DNA from: Ichthyophonus hoferi
Lineage: Eukaryota; Opisthokonta; Ichthyosporea; Ichthyophonida; Ichthyophonidae
NCBI GenBank assembly: GCA_002751075.1
Contig: NAOQ01000172.1
Coordinates: forward strand, 1 to 26,386
Direction: 5' to 3'
DNA: 26,386 bases
Under the pieces are notes generated by a model. The model did no database searches and had not been told where the DNA came from. It saw only the letters and a program-made list of their open reading frames with translations. Every line of letters begins with the position of its first letter. The first letter of the stretch is position 1. Below are positions 1 through 9,781 of the stretch, piece by piece. Position numbers and translations under genes: made by a program.

Positions 1-327
1 TTTGGCTTTCAGGGATGAACTCATAGTATGACTTAGAGTCAATCAGTATGCTAGGCAATTAGTATAATAGCAAATTAGTAAATTAATATGTGCTACTAAA
101 AATAGATATTTACTTTTACGCAATATACCGCCAATTAAAAACTAAGAGCCTAGCTAGTCTCGAGCAACACTTACTCCCATGACTTAAGACTTAAAAATAA
201 TTAACATTTTTAGCGTCAAAGCTAAGCATACATTGTTGAGTAAACAATTTTGCATACAATCCTAATTTTCTTTGACACAGCCACGATTAGATTACCATTA
301 TTTCATATAAAATACATTGATAAATAG

Positions 328-504
328 GAAGCTAATGCTTCTATATCTTTTAATCAACAGAGGGAGATTCAAGAGCAGCTAGGTAAAACTTTAGCCTGCC
401 GTTTACCTGATAAAAGCAGCCAGTTAGAACTTAGTACAACAGATATTAGTCCTATTTCCAAAAAATACTATACCTTAATCTCTGGTCAAGTCACCTCTGT
501 CTAG
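328..504 (+). other. Coding-like island, possible terminal exon
   Basis: An open frame of 58 codons without ATG ends at TAG 502–504. From 361 it reads REIQEQLGKTLACRLPDK and continues with mixed polar residues, much less biased than AT-driven frames around it. A pyrimidine-containing stretch ending in CAACAG at 360 could be a 3' splice site. No family recognised; it may be the last exon of a gene starting left of the window or a decayed element fragment. Confidence 0.22.
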
Positions 505-1190
505 TGGAAGATGTCTAGTCCCAATTATTATGTAACATGGACTAAGTAGAAGTTATCATACTTATTATGACATACTTCTGGACTAATTAATGACTTAATT
601 TAAAATATATATATATGGTAATTGTACTGAACTCATACCTTTAGAAGTACAATCCTTTTTACCAGTTATATACTTACTAAACACCAACACTTACTACCTA
701 TATTTGACAACAAAAAATTAAATTCCCATAGCATATTGACTTTATTCCTATATAGAAAAATATCTTCAAAACTGAAAAACCAATTTAATCTTAAATGACC
801 AAAAATTCTCTTTGATTTTAAAAAATTCTGCATTAAAGCTTTGAAATTTAATTAATTGAACAAGTTCTGACTGTTATGCTAAACCTCGTGTTATACATGC
901 TATATACAGGAAGGCAAAGTCAAATTTCATGCATTTCTAAGCCTATTTTTCACGTGTGAACATAAACATAAATCTAGTTTGAATGACACCTAACTAAATG
1001 TATTTTTTACAAGAAAATCTATTTTAAACATTGCTTGAATTACCAAGCATTTAACACTATGTTGTTAGCCAGTAATAACAGTGATTGTTTACAATGATAT
1101 TTACCTTAGTTATAAAAAGATTTTTCTCTATTTTAAAATTAAATTAATAGCATAGTATTAATAAAAAATGCACTATAAAATGATGTAAAA
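505..1190. other. Non-coding AT-rich stretch
   Basis: No open frame, RNA gene or clear repeat that I can support; low-complexity A/T with many stops in all frames. Confidence 0.5.
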
Positions 1191-1412
1191 ATGGTGTTTA
1201 CAGTACGTCACAATATGACTCTTTTTATTGCTGAACCACCTTCATATACATTGGCTGATATTTCTGCAGCTAACCAATTCTCCAATGAAAAGATTGCTTA
1301 TGCAGTTATTCATTTGATACACTCAGGAGTTAGAAGGGCAATACGTTCATATATCAATAAGGAAGTCATGACTGTTACAACTAATATTGAACTTGACAGC
1401 ATTTCCACCTAA
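1191..1412 (+). CDS. Small unrecognised ORF
   Basis: ATG to TAA, 73 codons, with balanced codon composition (for example EPPSYTLADISAANQFSNEK) and few of the I/Y/N runs that mark random frames here. No signal peptide, membrane segment or known motif. It could be a short gene, an exon or a relic. The opposite strand of this segment is not open. Confidence 0.22.
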   Translation: MVFTVRHNMTLFIAEPPSYTLADISAANQFSNEKIAYAVIHLIHSGVRRAIRSYINKEVMTVTTNIELDSIST

Positions 1413-1451
1413 TTCTTCTTATTACTAACCTAGGCCCAAGAAACGTGTAAT

Positions 1452-1643
1452 TCACTGCTCTTTCTCATTTTCTAAGATATAATGAGAGTTATCAGTTGCT
1501 TTCACTCTGATCTCCACTCCTTCTTTTTCAATAATTCTAGTTTCAACTATGACGGACCAAGTATTTGATGCTGATGTATTAGCAATCCTACAGAGCAATA
1601 TTTTCCAATAAAATAGCCAAACCAGACATCCTATGGAAAACTC
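1452..1643 (-). other. Coding-like island on minus strand
   Basis: A 63-codon open frame on the minus strand ends at TGA (1452–1454). It follows a TAG that could be either a stop or an acceptor (GGCGTAG|GAG). It has a hydrophobic, tryptophan-rich start (CLVWLFYWKILLC), then a polar segment (NTWSVIVETRIIEKEGVEI). No ATG is in frame before it. No family recognised. Confidence 0.2.
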
Positions 1644-2529
1644 CTACGCCAACACAGGGCATGCATATTAGGAGATAAATAACTGTGTACTACCTATACA
1701 CATCATCCAAAAAAAATATCCTGGAATTGTTACCTAATGTCTTAATCATCTTTTAAAAAATACAACCTATAATAGCTATATGTGACAACTATCAAACTAT
1801 AGAAATATGGTTGACAAAGTGATATCTTTGATGGTTGAGACAGAAATGCTCAACGTGCAATGCTTCATCACAAGCATGACATACATGCTAGTTGCATATG
1901 TTAACCAATAAAACATTTTTTCTCTCAGCTGTGGTATCCCGATGAGCTGTCATATGTAGGCTCTAATAATATTTATATTAATGTCATATGTTAAGATTTT
2001 TATTCAAATTTTCAAAATTATTCACCTTTATGCTCAATTTTCTGCATGCAATGCCCCAATAAAATCTGTATACTTGACTGTTTTGTTTTTGAGAATATAT
2101 TTAATTGCAGCATAATTTTTTCTTTTCCTCAAGACTCATACTTAACACTCGTTGCTTTTATTAAGCAGAGATTGCGGTCAATTTAATCATTAATTTTATT
2201 TGCTTGTTTGGGTGTTATTAAAATACTCTTGTCACATGAAATTATTATAACATGATACAATTATAATACGTAGATATATCTACTATCAGACATAAAATTA
2301 GTCTCTTATAAACTAGATTCAATTTGACACATTGAAAGGTTGTCTGAGTTTAGCTGATCTAAATGGCTATCTAAAGCTCAAGGATAAATAAATAATTTAG
2401 AAAACTGTAACTGTAATTTACGTTGTTGTTCTGCACTAAGTGTAGTCTTCAATCTTTTTCCCTGTATTAAAATAATAGATACAATAACTATGATCAATAT
2501 CAATTGTGCTATAAATCGGTATTATAGGG
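1644..2529. other. Non-coding stretch with only tiny ORFs
   Basis: The best frame is a 34-codon ORF starting at ATG 1807 (MVDKVISLMVETEM...), too short to call. The rest is AT-rich spacer up to the first copy of the dispersed repeat. Confidence 0.45.
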
Positions 2530-2943
2530 TGTTGGGCATAGTAATTAGAAACCTATGCGCTCCTTTGACCTATATGTGTTTAACAGTAGAACAAATAATA
2601 AATTAGGTGGGTTTAAACGCGTCTCTTTGCTTACAAAAAGCACAGATTTGTGAAGATATATTTTTATTATTAAATAAGTTTGCAAGACTTGTCTTAGCAG
2701 GATGCCTAAGCAATGTGTTTTCTGGACCCAAAATATGGGATCTGAGATGGTTTATATAAGTTCCAGGATCTTTATCATTGGCTGGATAATTGTTTATAGA
2801 TGGTATTGGATTGCCGTTTAACACCAATAGATTATACTAGCTATTTTCCCAAGCTACACATACAATAATAATTGCTAATAACATTAAATGTTCAGTTACA
2901 AAAAAAGAAATACCCAAATTAATTTAATTTTCCTGTTTTAACA
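2530..2943 (+). repeat. Dispersed repeat family 1, copy A (solo-LTR-like)
   Basis: About 414 bp running from TGTTGGGCATAG to CCTGTTTTAACA. It shares ordered blocks with the other family copies: a GACCTATAT block near the 5' end, TTTTTATTATTAAA, GACTTGTCTTA and GATGCCTAAGCAATG, then CATTGGCTGG, TTTAACACCAATAGATT, TAATTGCTAATAA and AAAGAAATACCCAAATTAA. The TGTT...AACA ends are what a solo LTR would show, but I see no internal region, primer site or convincing target duplication, so a MITE or SINE-like origin stays open. Confidence 0.6.
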
Positions 2944-3179
2944 TCCCCCCTTGACCTAAGCAGATCCTTTCACCTAAGGTATAAAAAATATGAAAAAGGA
3001 AAATCAACGCAGTACGAGGTTGGCGACTCAGTAAATCACTTAATTGTGAAAATGAATTGTTCCAAATATTAACGTAATATTACAAAACTAATAAATATAT
3101 AGAAATAAACAAATAAAAAATGTGCTTTCGTACAAGACATCATGAATTATGCAGCCTAATGCTGGTAGTAGCTGAAATA

Positions 3180-3265
3180 TTTCAACAGTTGGCCTTCTAG
3201 TAAAGTATCTAGATTATCTACTTCAACTTCTTTAACAGCAATCGACATAATATGAAGCAAAATAT
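3180..3265 (+). repeat. Dispersed repeat 3, first copy
   Basis: The block CAACAGTTGGCCTTCTAGTA, then a TATCT...ATCTACTTC segment, recurs at 10455–10545 with an inserted GACTAGT near the start. Short and diverged. Confidence 0.4.
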
Positions 3266-3341
3266 GAAGCACATAAATTGAACAGAAAATATTGACAACT
3301 CAGAACTGTCAATTTTGATGACTCAAAGCAGTCAATTTTCT

Positions 3342-3671
3342 ATTAGTTATTTTCATTCCTTCTATACTTTTCCGATCTTTGTTTATTGCGGGTGTTAATT
3401 TTGGTTACTCATATAGCTGTGTTCATTAATGAAATAGGACCGATCATAAAGATCCTTACTGGCTAATACAATTTCACAAAAGATCACCGAGGCCCACTAA
3501 ATATTTCTGATCTTATCTAGATAATCTTATGCTGTATGTCCTCATGTGGATGGCTCGTTAGTTAATCCATTAATGTATGTGCTTGCATACTATGTATCGG
3601 CAAATCAATTTAAATTAAGAAAATATGCTATTAACTAATATTGAACCGAACACAAAATTTGATTGTTATCA
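3342..3671 (+). repeat. Dispersed repeat 2, first copy
   Basis: About 330 bp in direct orientation to 4894–5236. Shared blocks include CTTTTCCGATCTTTGTTTAT, ATAGCTGTGTTCAT, GGACCGAT.ATAAAGATC, TCTGATCTT.TCT, GGATGGCTC and CAAATCAATTTA. No ORF is conserved between the two copies. Confidence 0.6.
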
Positions 3672-3723
3672 GTAAAAAAGAAATATTAACCGCTTTGATT
3701 CCAACAAAAATGGAAACAATATC

Positions 3724-4366
3724 AAAATAAAAGATGTTTAAACGTGTACTTTGGTACACATGGAGTACAGAATGAGTAACATATTTTTATTATTAAAGTC
3801 AGCCTGGAGATGAAGACTAACTCCATAAAATTGATAAAGCCAGCTAGTTGGTTGGCCAAGATCAAATAAAACTGTTGTTTGCAAATAATCCAATGAGATT
3901 CCTAAGTTATCTAGTAGAGGATCTATTGACATGGAATAGATCACTCAGTCCATCATTCCTGGTATACTGTGTTGTTGATTGGCAAATGGCCAAATTTACC
4001 CAACACAATAAAGGACTACAGTGAGTGGCTCCTCTTCATAGCTGTAAGATTTTAGAGCCATTAAGAAATGCTGCTGAAAATGTCCTAGAGAGTGTGCCTG
4101 AGCAATGATTTAACTATACTGAAAAACATGATTTGAAATAGCTTATTATATAGTTATGATAGCTGCCGTTTGCTAGATAAAACTTAATTCATTTTCTTGT
4201 ATTGGCTAACTTTTATAAGCTAAATTGAAATATTCTCTGATTGGCAGTTTTAAATTGTGCTAGCTATTTTTTTTGGACTACATATTCAATAGGAATTGTT
4301 AATAATATTTAAAAATAACAACTATATAAAGAAATACCTAAATTAAACGATATTCTGTTAGAATAA
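3724..4366 (+). repeat. Dispersed repeat family 1, copy B
   Basis: Shares the TTTTTATTATTAAAG block, a GACT..C.TCCATAA.. .TTGATAA block with copy C and the 3' part with copy A (GTGCTAGCTATTTT, AAAGAAATACCTAAATTAA). It is longer than A because of extra middle sequence. The 5' end is not clear. Confidence 0.5.
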
Positions 4367-4851
4367 ACTCATTTATTGGACTTTTATTATTGATTAATTT
4401 TTATTTATTTGTTATTATTCATTTCTGTAGAGACTAGTTGTTCCTTCCTAGTTAAGATTGATGGGAAATCTATATAAATAATCCATGTTCTTATTGGTTT
4501 TCAGCTTGTTACAAAGATCAATAATTCAATCACTTCATAGAAATAACTCGCGCTAAACAACCAACAACCAATAAGATATTATGTAGGTATCGATCAATTT
4601 AGAATTGGCTCATTGTTTAATTCAACAGAACAAATGCTATGCTTCAATTATGATATGATAGGAACGAAATTATAGCGATGTGGCAGTTCTGGTAACTTGT
4701 CCACGGGCTTTGAGGTTGCCAATTGAGTGTTGTAAAATAATAATATATATATTTATTATGATATTATTTAAAAAATAATAAATGAATACAAAGCTTTGTG
4801 TTTCACGACTGTATTCGTATTTTGTCCATATTGACATTATATACGTATATA

Positions 4852-4876
4852 GGCATGCGGGGTTACCGCGTATGCC
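4852..4876. repeat. GC-rich imperfect palindrome
   Basis: A 25-base near-palindrome, arms GGCATgCGgGGT and ACCgCGtATGCC around one central base, pairing 10 of 12 positions. It sits in a short GC-rich patch (to about 4892) that stands out from its AT-rich surroundings. It could form a hairpin or bind a dimeric factor; function unknown. Confidence 0.45.
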
Positions 4877-4893
4877 GAGGTGTGCCGGGGCGT

Positions 4894-5236
4894 TTATTGG
4901 TTATTTCCGTTCCCTTTTACACTTTTCCGATCTTTGTTTATCAGGGGTGTCATTCATAGCTGTGTTCATCAATGTAAATGGGACCGATTATAAAGATCTT
5001 TACTGACTAATGCAATTCACGGAAGACTGCTGAGGCCAACTAGAATTATCTGATCTTGTCTCGATGATCTAATATTACCGTGTCCTTATTTGAATGGCTC
5101 TTTAGCTAATTTTCTCATTAATGTAAATGCTCACATTCTAATTTCTAATTCTATGTATTGCCAAATCAATTTACCTGGTTAAGAACGCTAATCAATCAAC
5201 TAATGTTGGACCAATCATTTCGTGATCCGATTGTTA
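4894..5236 (+). repeat. Dispersed repeat 2, second copy
   Basis: Direct repeat of 3342–3671 with many substitutions and small indels. It ends just before the candidate ORF at 5255. Confidence 0.6.
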
Positions 5237-5254
5237 CGAAACTTCGGCCGAACT

Positions 5255-5755
5255 ATGTGTTCATTCGGAGTTAATGGTCCTGCAACAGAAATTAATCAAA
5301 TCTGGTTTTTAAGTGAAACAAGCATAGATACAAAGATTCATACAATAATGAAGAAAACAACCAAGCTATACTACTGTTCATTCATATGGAAAATTAGTAA
5401 TAGTTTGAAAAGCTCATATTTCAGAATTTTATGCATATTTACATGTATTCATATTATATTTACAGTTTTTAAAGAGAGCGAAGTAATTAATCCAGATCCT
5501 TTACTAGAAGGCCAAATAGTTATTCGTGGTGTCAGTTCTCTTAATATTAACGATACCAAAACCGTTTATCCACGACTACACGTAAATTGTGGTTATCCCG
5601 TGTACAACACTGTATCTAGTAAATACCTAAAGGCTTCTATATCTCTTGAGCAACAGTGTGAGCTTGAACAGGACTTATCGAAAGATTTAGTTTATAGGGG
5701 CCAGACCACATATGAAATAACACGAAGTATCCCTGATTTTATTTTTATTTTTTAA
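5255..5755 (+). CDS. Unrecognised type II membrane-like ORF
   Basis: Open from ATG 5255 to TAA 5753–5755 (166 aa). A second ATG at 5348 gives 135 aa starting MKKTTKLYY and better fits a type II signal anchor: a short basic N-terminus, then one hydrophobic segment (FRILCIFTCIHIIFTVF), then a polar region of about 95 residues with two cysteines and a possible N-glycosylation site (NDT). This layout is typical of Golgi enzymes or small receptors, but I find no family motif. The last residues (DFIFIF) are AT-driven, and a GT at 5727 (CGAA|GTATCC) resembles the exon 21 donor of the adaptin gene, so the ORF may be the first exon of a longer gene. It begins just after a copy of a 340-bp dispersed repeat. 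It could also be a relic or a chance ORF. Confidence 0.35.
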   Translation: MCSFGVNGPATEINQIWFLSETSIDTKIHTIMKKTTKLYYCSFIWKISNSLKSSYFRILCIFTCIHIIFTVFKESEVINPDPLLEGQIVIRGVSSLNINDTKTVYPRLHVNCGYPVYNTVSSKYLKASISLEQQCELEQDLSKDLVYRGQTTYEITRSIPDFIFIF

Positions 5756-6334
5756 TATATTCCTTTATAAAATTTTATTTAATATTAAACAAAAATATTT
5801 TATTAATAGAATACTACACATCATTTTAACAGTTAATTGCAACGCAAAAATGCTGAATTATAACACTGTTAATTTCAACATGTGTGATATCTTACTTTAT
5901 ATATTTCATGTATAAGTCAATCGGTGCAAAAGCAGGATCACATTAAAAAGAGCTTTCTTCAATTACACTGAAGAATGGCATTCGTGAATTCTGTTACAGA
6001 CAGAGGCTTGATCTTTAAACGAATTAACAGACTAATCATTCATTAATTAATTGTGACTAACTATTTTGGCTGATGTTGTTTATATTACCATGTGACAAAT
6101 TGAACTATTCAGAGCAGAACTCAGTTTATAGAGTGTAGTACCTGTCCTATTTCTCTTGAAGATTTTATGTGCTGAACTAGGCATAACCTTAATCTCAACA
6201 ATAAATTAATTGAAAAAAAATATATATATACAAGTACAATTATTCAAATTGCCAAGGTTTCTATTATCCCTCTCCTTGCGAATTATTAGGTAAGTTTGGG
6301 AAGTCATGTGGTGTATCTATCCCTATGTAGTATG
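5756..6334. other. AT-rich spacer
   Basis: No supported gene, RNA or repeat; only short open frames. Confidence 0.4.
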
Positions 6335-6550
6335 TGTTGGAAATAATAAATAGAGACATAAACGTTCCTGTAACCTATATTTGTTTAGAGGGAAAGAGAA
6401 TACGGAATTAAGGGTTGTTGAACGTGTTTCTTTGCATACATGAAGTACAGATGTGCTAAGACATATTTATTATTAAACAAGTTAGTAGAAGTAGAGGACT
6501 GCGTCCATAAGGTTGATAAGCCTAGGAGAACGTAACGTAATTAGTTGGGC
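6335..6550 (+). repeat. Dispersed repeat family 1, copy C (5' part)
   Basis: Starts at TGTTGGAAATAATAAATAGAG and shares TAACCTATATTTGTT, the GAATTAAG block, ACATATTTATTATTAAAC and the following segment with copies B and D. The 3' limit is not visible; similarity fades after about 6550. Confidence 0.45.
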
Positions 6551-7195
6551 AGTTAATTGTTAGCTTAATGATCAGGTGATTGTGTTGTTGAAGCCACCAA
6601 GTTGACATAATACGAATATAGACGGTTGTAACTACCCTTAGTGGTTGTAGAACTATAGTGTCATTGGTATTGCTAAAACATATTTGAATTCACGGATAGG
6701 TCAACTGATACAAAAACAATTTTCTGGTTTGCTTATTGCATAATAATTCCAAGCAATGTCGGGTTGACTGGCACGCACGTAATTTGCAATGCACTATAGT
6801 ATCGTCTGATTGGGAAGCGGGATAATCCCAAGGTATTACCCAAAAGAATATGTGCATTTGTGTCCTTAGGTGTGAATTCTCAAACATCAAGTTGACCATT
6901 CATAGTAACCCTATTTAAATTATGTTGAAACCCCATTATCCAAGAGCCCATATCCTAAAATAATCGAAGCGGGAATTCCATAAGACAGAAAATGTTGCTT
7001 TTAAAAACATGAAAGTAACACGAAGGACGTGATCGTCTTTTGATTTTAAGTCCCGCTTACAACAACATTTATAAATTAGATATAAATTATGATATGTTAT
7101 ATATATGGCCTGATAATATAGCCCGCATCCAAGTTCACTGTTTAATTTTTTATCATACACACATCAACATGTACATATGATCACAATAAGCGTTA

Positions 7196-7594
7196 TGTTA
7201 GGTTAAAACAGGTATATTTATTTAATTTGGATATTTCTTTATATAGCTGTAATTATTGAATATTATTAGCAATTATTACTATATATGCAATCTATTGGTG
7301 TTAAATGTCAATCCAAGACGATCGATTAAATTGAACCAGCCAATGGCAGAGGTCCCGCGACTAATTCAAAAGACATTTCAGATTATATATTTGGGGTCCC
7401 GATAAGTCATTGCTTAAGCATCCTATTTAAGACAAGTCCTGCTGACTTGTTTAACAATAAAAAATATATATTAACGTATTTGTACTCCGGGTATGTTAAG
7501 AGACAAGTTAAAATGTCTCTTAATTCGGCACTCCATCTCCGTCTCAACGAATATAGGTCACAAGGACACTCCTGTCTACTTAATATTCTCAACA
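7196..7594 (-). repeat. Dispersed repeat family 1, copy D (inverted)
   Basis: Reverse complement of the family: 5' end TGTTGAGAATATTAAGTAG at 7594, then GACCTATATTCGTT, CAAGTCAGCAGGACTTGTC, GATGCTTAAGCAATGA, CATTGGCTGG, ACATTTAACACCAATAGATT, TAATAATTGCTAATAA, AAAGAAATATCCAAATTAAA and CCTGTTTTAAC. About 400 bp, close in length to copy A. ORF-like frames in it are incidental. Confidence 0.58.
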
Positions 7595-8049
7595 TGGTAA
7601 TAGAGAAAGCCTAAATAGTTGATCATGGTCGCAAAGCCTTGTAATACTATCAAATAAACAATCTACGAATGCTCCGAAAACACTTGACCTCAATCCTGCA
7701 TTTATTGACCTGTACGTGTGGATAATCAATTTTCATATATTTACACGCTATCTTCAAATCTACATTTGAACTATCAACATTTCCACTTTCGAGGTGACTC
7801 CAAGATGATGTGCAAAAAAACTGGGTAACACCCACATATCATCATCTCTGCCGTCAGACTTAAGATGCCAGAATACCAGAGCCTACAAAAGAGCCAAGCC
7901 AGATCCAGCAAGAACATTTAACATACAATTTGGTCAAATGCCTGCCTTATTTTTTTTTAAAAAAAACATTGGGTGCCATGCTTTAGTCACTTGAGAATGT
8001 CTACAGGAACTAACTAGTTCATTCTGTAAACCACAAGCCTGCAACTAAG

Positions 8050-8268
8050 TAGTCATCATATTAAGATTTTTTTATATTCCTTTTTCACATTTGTTATTAT
8101 TAGCAATCACTATTACATGGTCTGAAAAAATAGTTAGTGCATTCTATTGGTGTTAAATAGTAATCCAAGATGATCTATCAGAATCAAACCAGCCAATGGC
8201 AGAGGTCCCGCGCGACTAGAAGTCACAGGGACACCCCTATCTACTTATAATTCTAATATGATAGGCTC
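8050..8268 (-). repeat. Dispersed repeat family 1, copy E (inverted, internally deleted)
   Basis: Shares with copy D the 5' block ATAAGTAGA.AGG.GTGTCC, then jumps to CGGGACCTCTGCCATTGGCTGG, TTTAACACCAATAGA and TTGCTAATAATA. The missing middle makes it about half length. The GGGACCTCTGCCATTGGCTGG block is nearly identical to copy D, so these two are the closest pair. Confidence 0.5.
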
Positions 8269-9096
8269 CTCAACTAATTTGGGGCTATAAAGCTAGGGGG
8301 GTAACCAATACGCCAATCAGTGGTTGTAAATAGGAACAGTTATTTTTATCATGATTATACTATTTTGAAACCGTGTAACGTAAACCTTACTGCTACTAAG
8401 CGTAAACTACAGTACATTAAATGCGTCCATAAGTCGCAGAATTGAAACCTTTTATAGCGACGGATACATTTTTATTTTTTTATCCGTGAGTACTTGTTAG
8501 GAATACTTCTTCGTATATTGGCGATATGCTCTTCTCCTTGCATTCCTAATAAAGCATAACATTTCAACCCAAAAATACATGGGTAAACACCATGAAAGAC
8601 TCCAGCAAAGATTTGGTTATCACATTTTAAGCATACAAAGCAAAAAGAAATTTTAATTGGAGATAGCTATAAACGTTAACATACTATATAAGTAATACAT
8701 GCGGCGGCTTAAAACATCACATTGCTGTAGTATTTGGCTTTTTTTTTACGCTGATCATTGAAACATGTTTGTTAATATTAAGGGTTTAGGTAAGATGCTG
8801 TGTCTAGTAACTTTATTATGTAGTTTTTGGATTCCAATATATATATATGTAGCGATTGCTTATAGAATTTTTTTTGGAAAACCGTTTGTTATTAACTGGG
8901 TACTCCTTTTGCTTTCAAGTTGAGTCGGTTCTAATGATATTATTGGGCAAATGGACCGCAATTAATGGTATTAGATTATAATGGTAATATGTTATGATGC
9001 AGTAAATGCATTCTCATGGATATATGTTTTGAACCAAGTAAATTATACCGTACTGGAATAAACCAGACTTTTAGGGAAGATTACTGAAGCAGTAAG
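8269..9096. other. Spacer before the secreted-protein gene
   Basis: Contains a 52-codon hydrophobic ORF starting at ATG 8764 (MFVNIKGLGKMLCLVTLLCS...) with a GTAAGA donor-like site at 8791. It could hold an untested upstream exon of the secreted-protein gene. Otherwise nothing visible besides the small hairpin at 8460–8487. Confidence 0.35.
8460..8487. repeat. Small inverted repeat with T-rich loop
   Basis: ACGGATA and TATCCGT, seven perfect pairs, flank a 14-base T-rich loop. No neighbouring gene gives it a role. Confidence 0.3.
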
Positions 9097-9721
9097 ATGC
9101 GTTTTACTAGAGCCGTAGTTTATTTGGCTTTCTATTGCGTAATGTTATGTTTTACAGCCGCAACGTATTCATTTATTTGAGGGTTGGAATAGAATTTTGA
9201 CTTTGCTGACATTCTATCTTCTTACCCCAATAATAGCCTTGGCCCTTGTTGCCTCTCAGTGTTTAGCTGCAACTGCTGCACCTTCCAAAACATTTGCAAT
9301 TACAGATGAAAAAGGTGAAGCTTGCACATCCCAAGGCGAGTTATCCGAAAATATCCAGGATGTTATTGTGCCAAGCTATTCTCAATATAAAACAGGAGGG
9401 GAGGGCAAGACTGCCTTCACCCGGTTTTGCTATTTTATTACACCCAACAAGAATGCCAAGTTCTTGAGTCTGGAAATCCCCCTGGGGAAGCATACCTTTG
9501 ATGATGGTAGTGCCTCACCTATTGAGCCCGTAGACAGCAAGGTAGGAGATACATATAACACTTTTACTTGGGATTTGACCAAAGAGTTCTCCCAAGAAAG
9601 AATGCTGTGCATAAATGCGCAACAGCAGGAAAATGTGCGCACAATTGCGGGAATGGCTACCATCTATAGTAAGGATTGCAGATCAAAAAGGGAGGCACTT
9701 TTTGGTCTCACCACCGATTAA
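9097..9721 (+). CDS. Probable secreted four-cysteine protein, first exon uncertain
   Basis: The well-supported part is the open frame ending at TAA 9719–9721. It has an N-terminal hydrophobic run (LLTFYLLTPIIALALVAS, then QCLAATA), a likely signal peptide with cleavage near CLA|ATA. About 145 mature residues follow, with four cysteines (GEAC, TRFC, RMLC, SKDC), a dibasic KRE near the C-terminus and no second membrane segment. The frame has no in-frame ATG before the late RMLC; a TTG at 9197 is not a credible eukaryotic start. An acceptor-like TTTTACAG ends at 9157, in phase with the frame. The ATG at 9097 can be joined to it by removing either 9115–9157 (43 nt) or 9139–9157 (19 nt), both GT–AG and phase 0; an alternative acceptor ends at 9181. 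Length, cysteine count and the VPSYSQY segment loosely recall a CUB-like domain, but I do not recognise the family. The base composition is clearly richer than the flanks. Confidence 0.6.
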
Positions 9722-9775
9722 ATGCTTTTAGTCAGACCTCTAGTGCAGTGCAAGCACAAGTAATGTTCATTGATA

Positions 9776-9781
9776 AATAAA
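9776..9781 (+). terminator. Candidate poly(A) signal of the secreted-protein gene
   Basis: AATAAA lies 55 nt after the stop codon of the secreted-protein ORF, a normal distance for a short 3' UTR. The match is exact, but the motif is cheap in this AT-rich DNA. Confidence 0.4.

Noticed and set aside
2603-2827. 74-aa minus-strand frame and similar ones at 3738–3944 and 7407–7595
   Set aside because: They lie inside copies of the dispersed repeat, are not conserved between copies and show no motif.
9430-9663. 77-aa frame antisense to the secreted-protein ORF
   Set aside because: Shadow frame; the sense strand has the signal peptide, cysteines and poly(A) signal.
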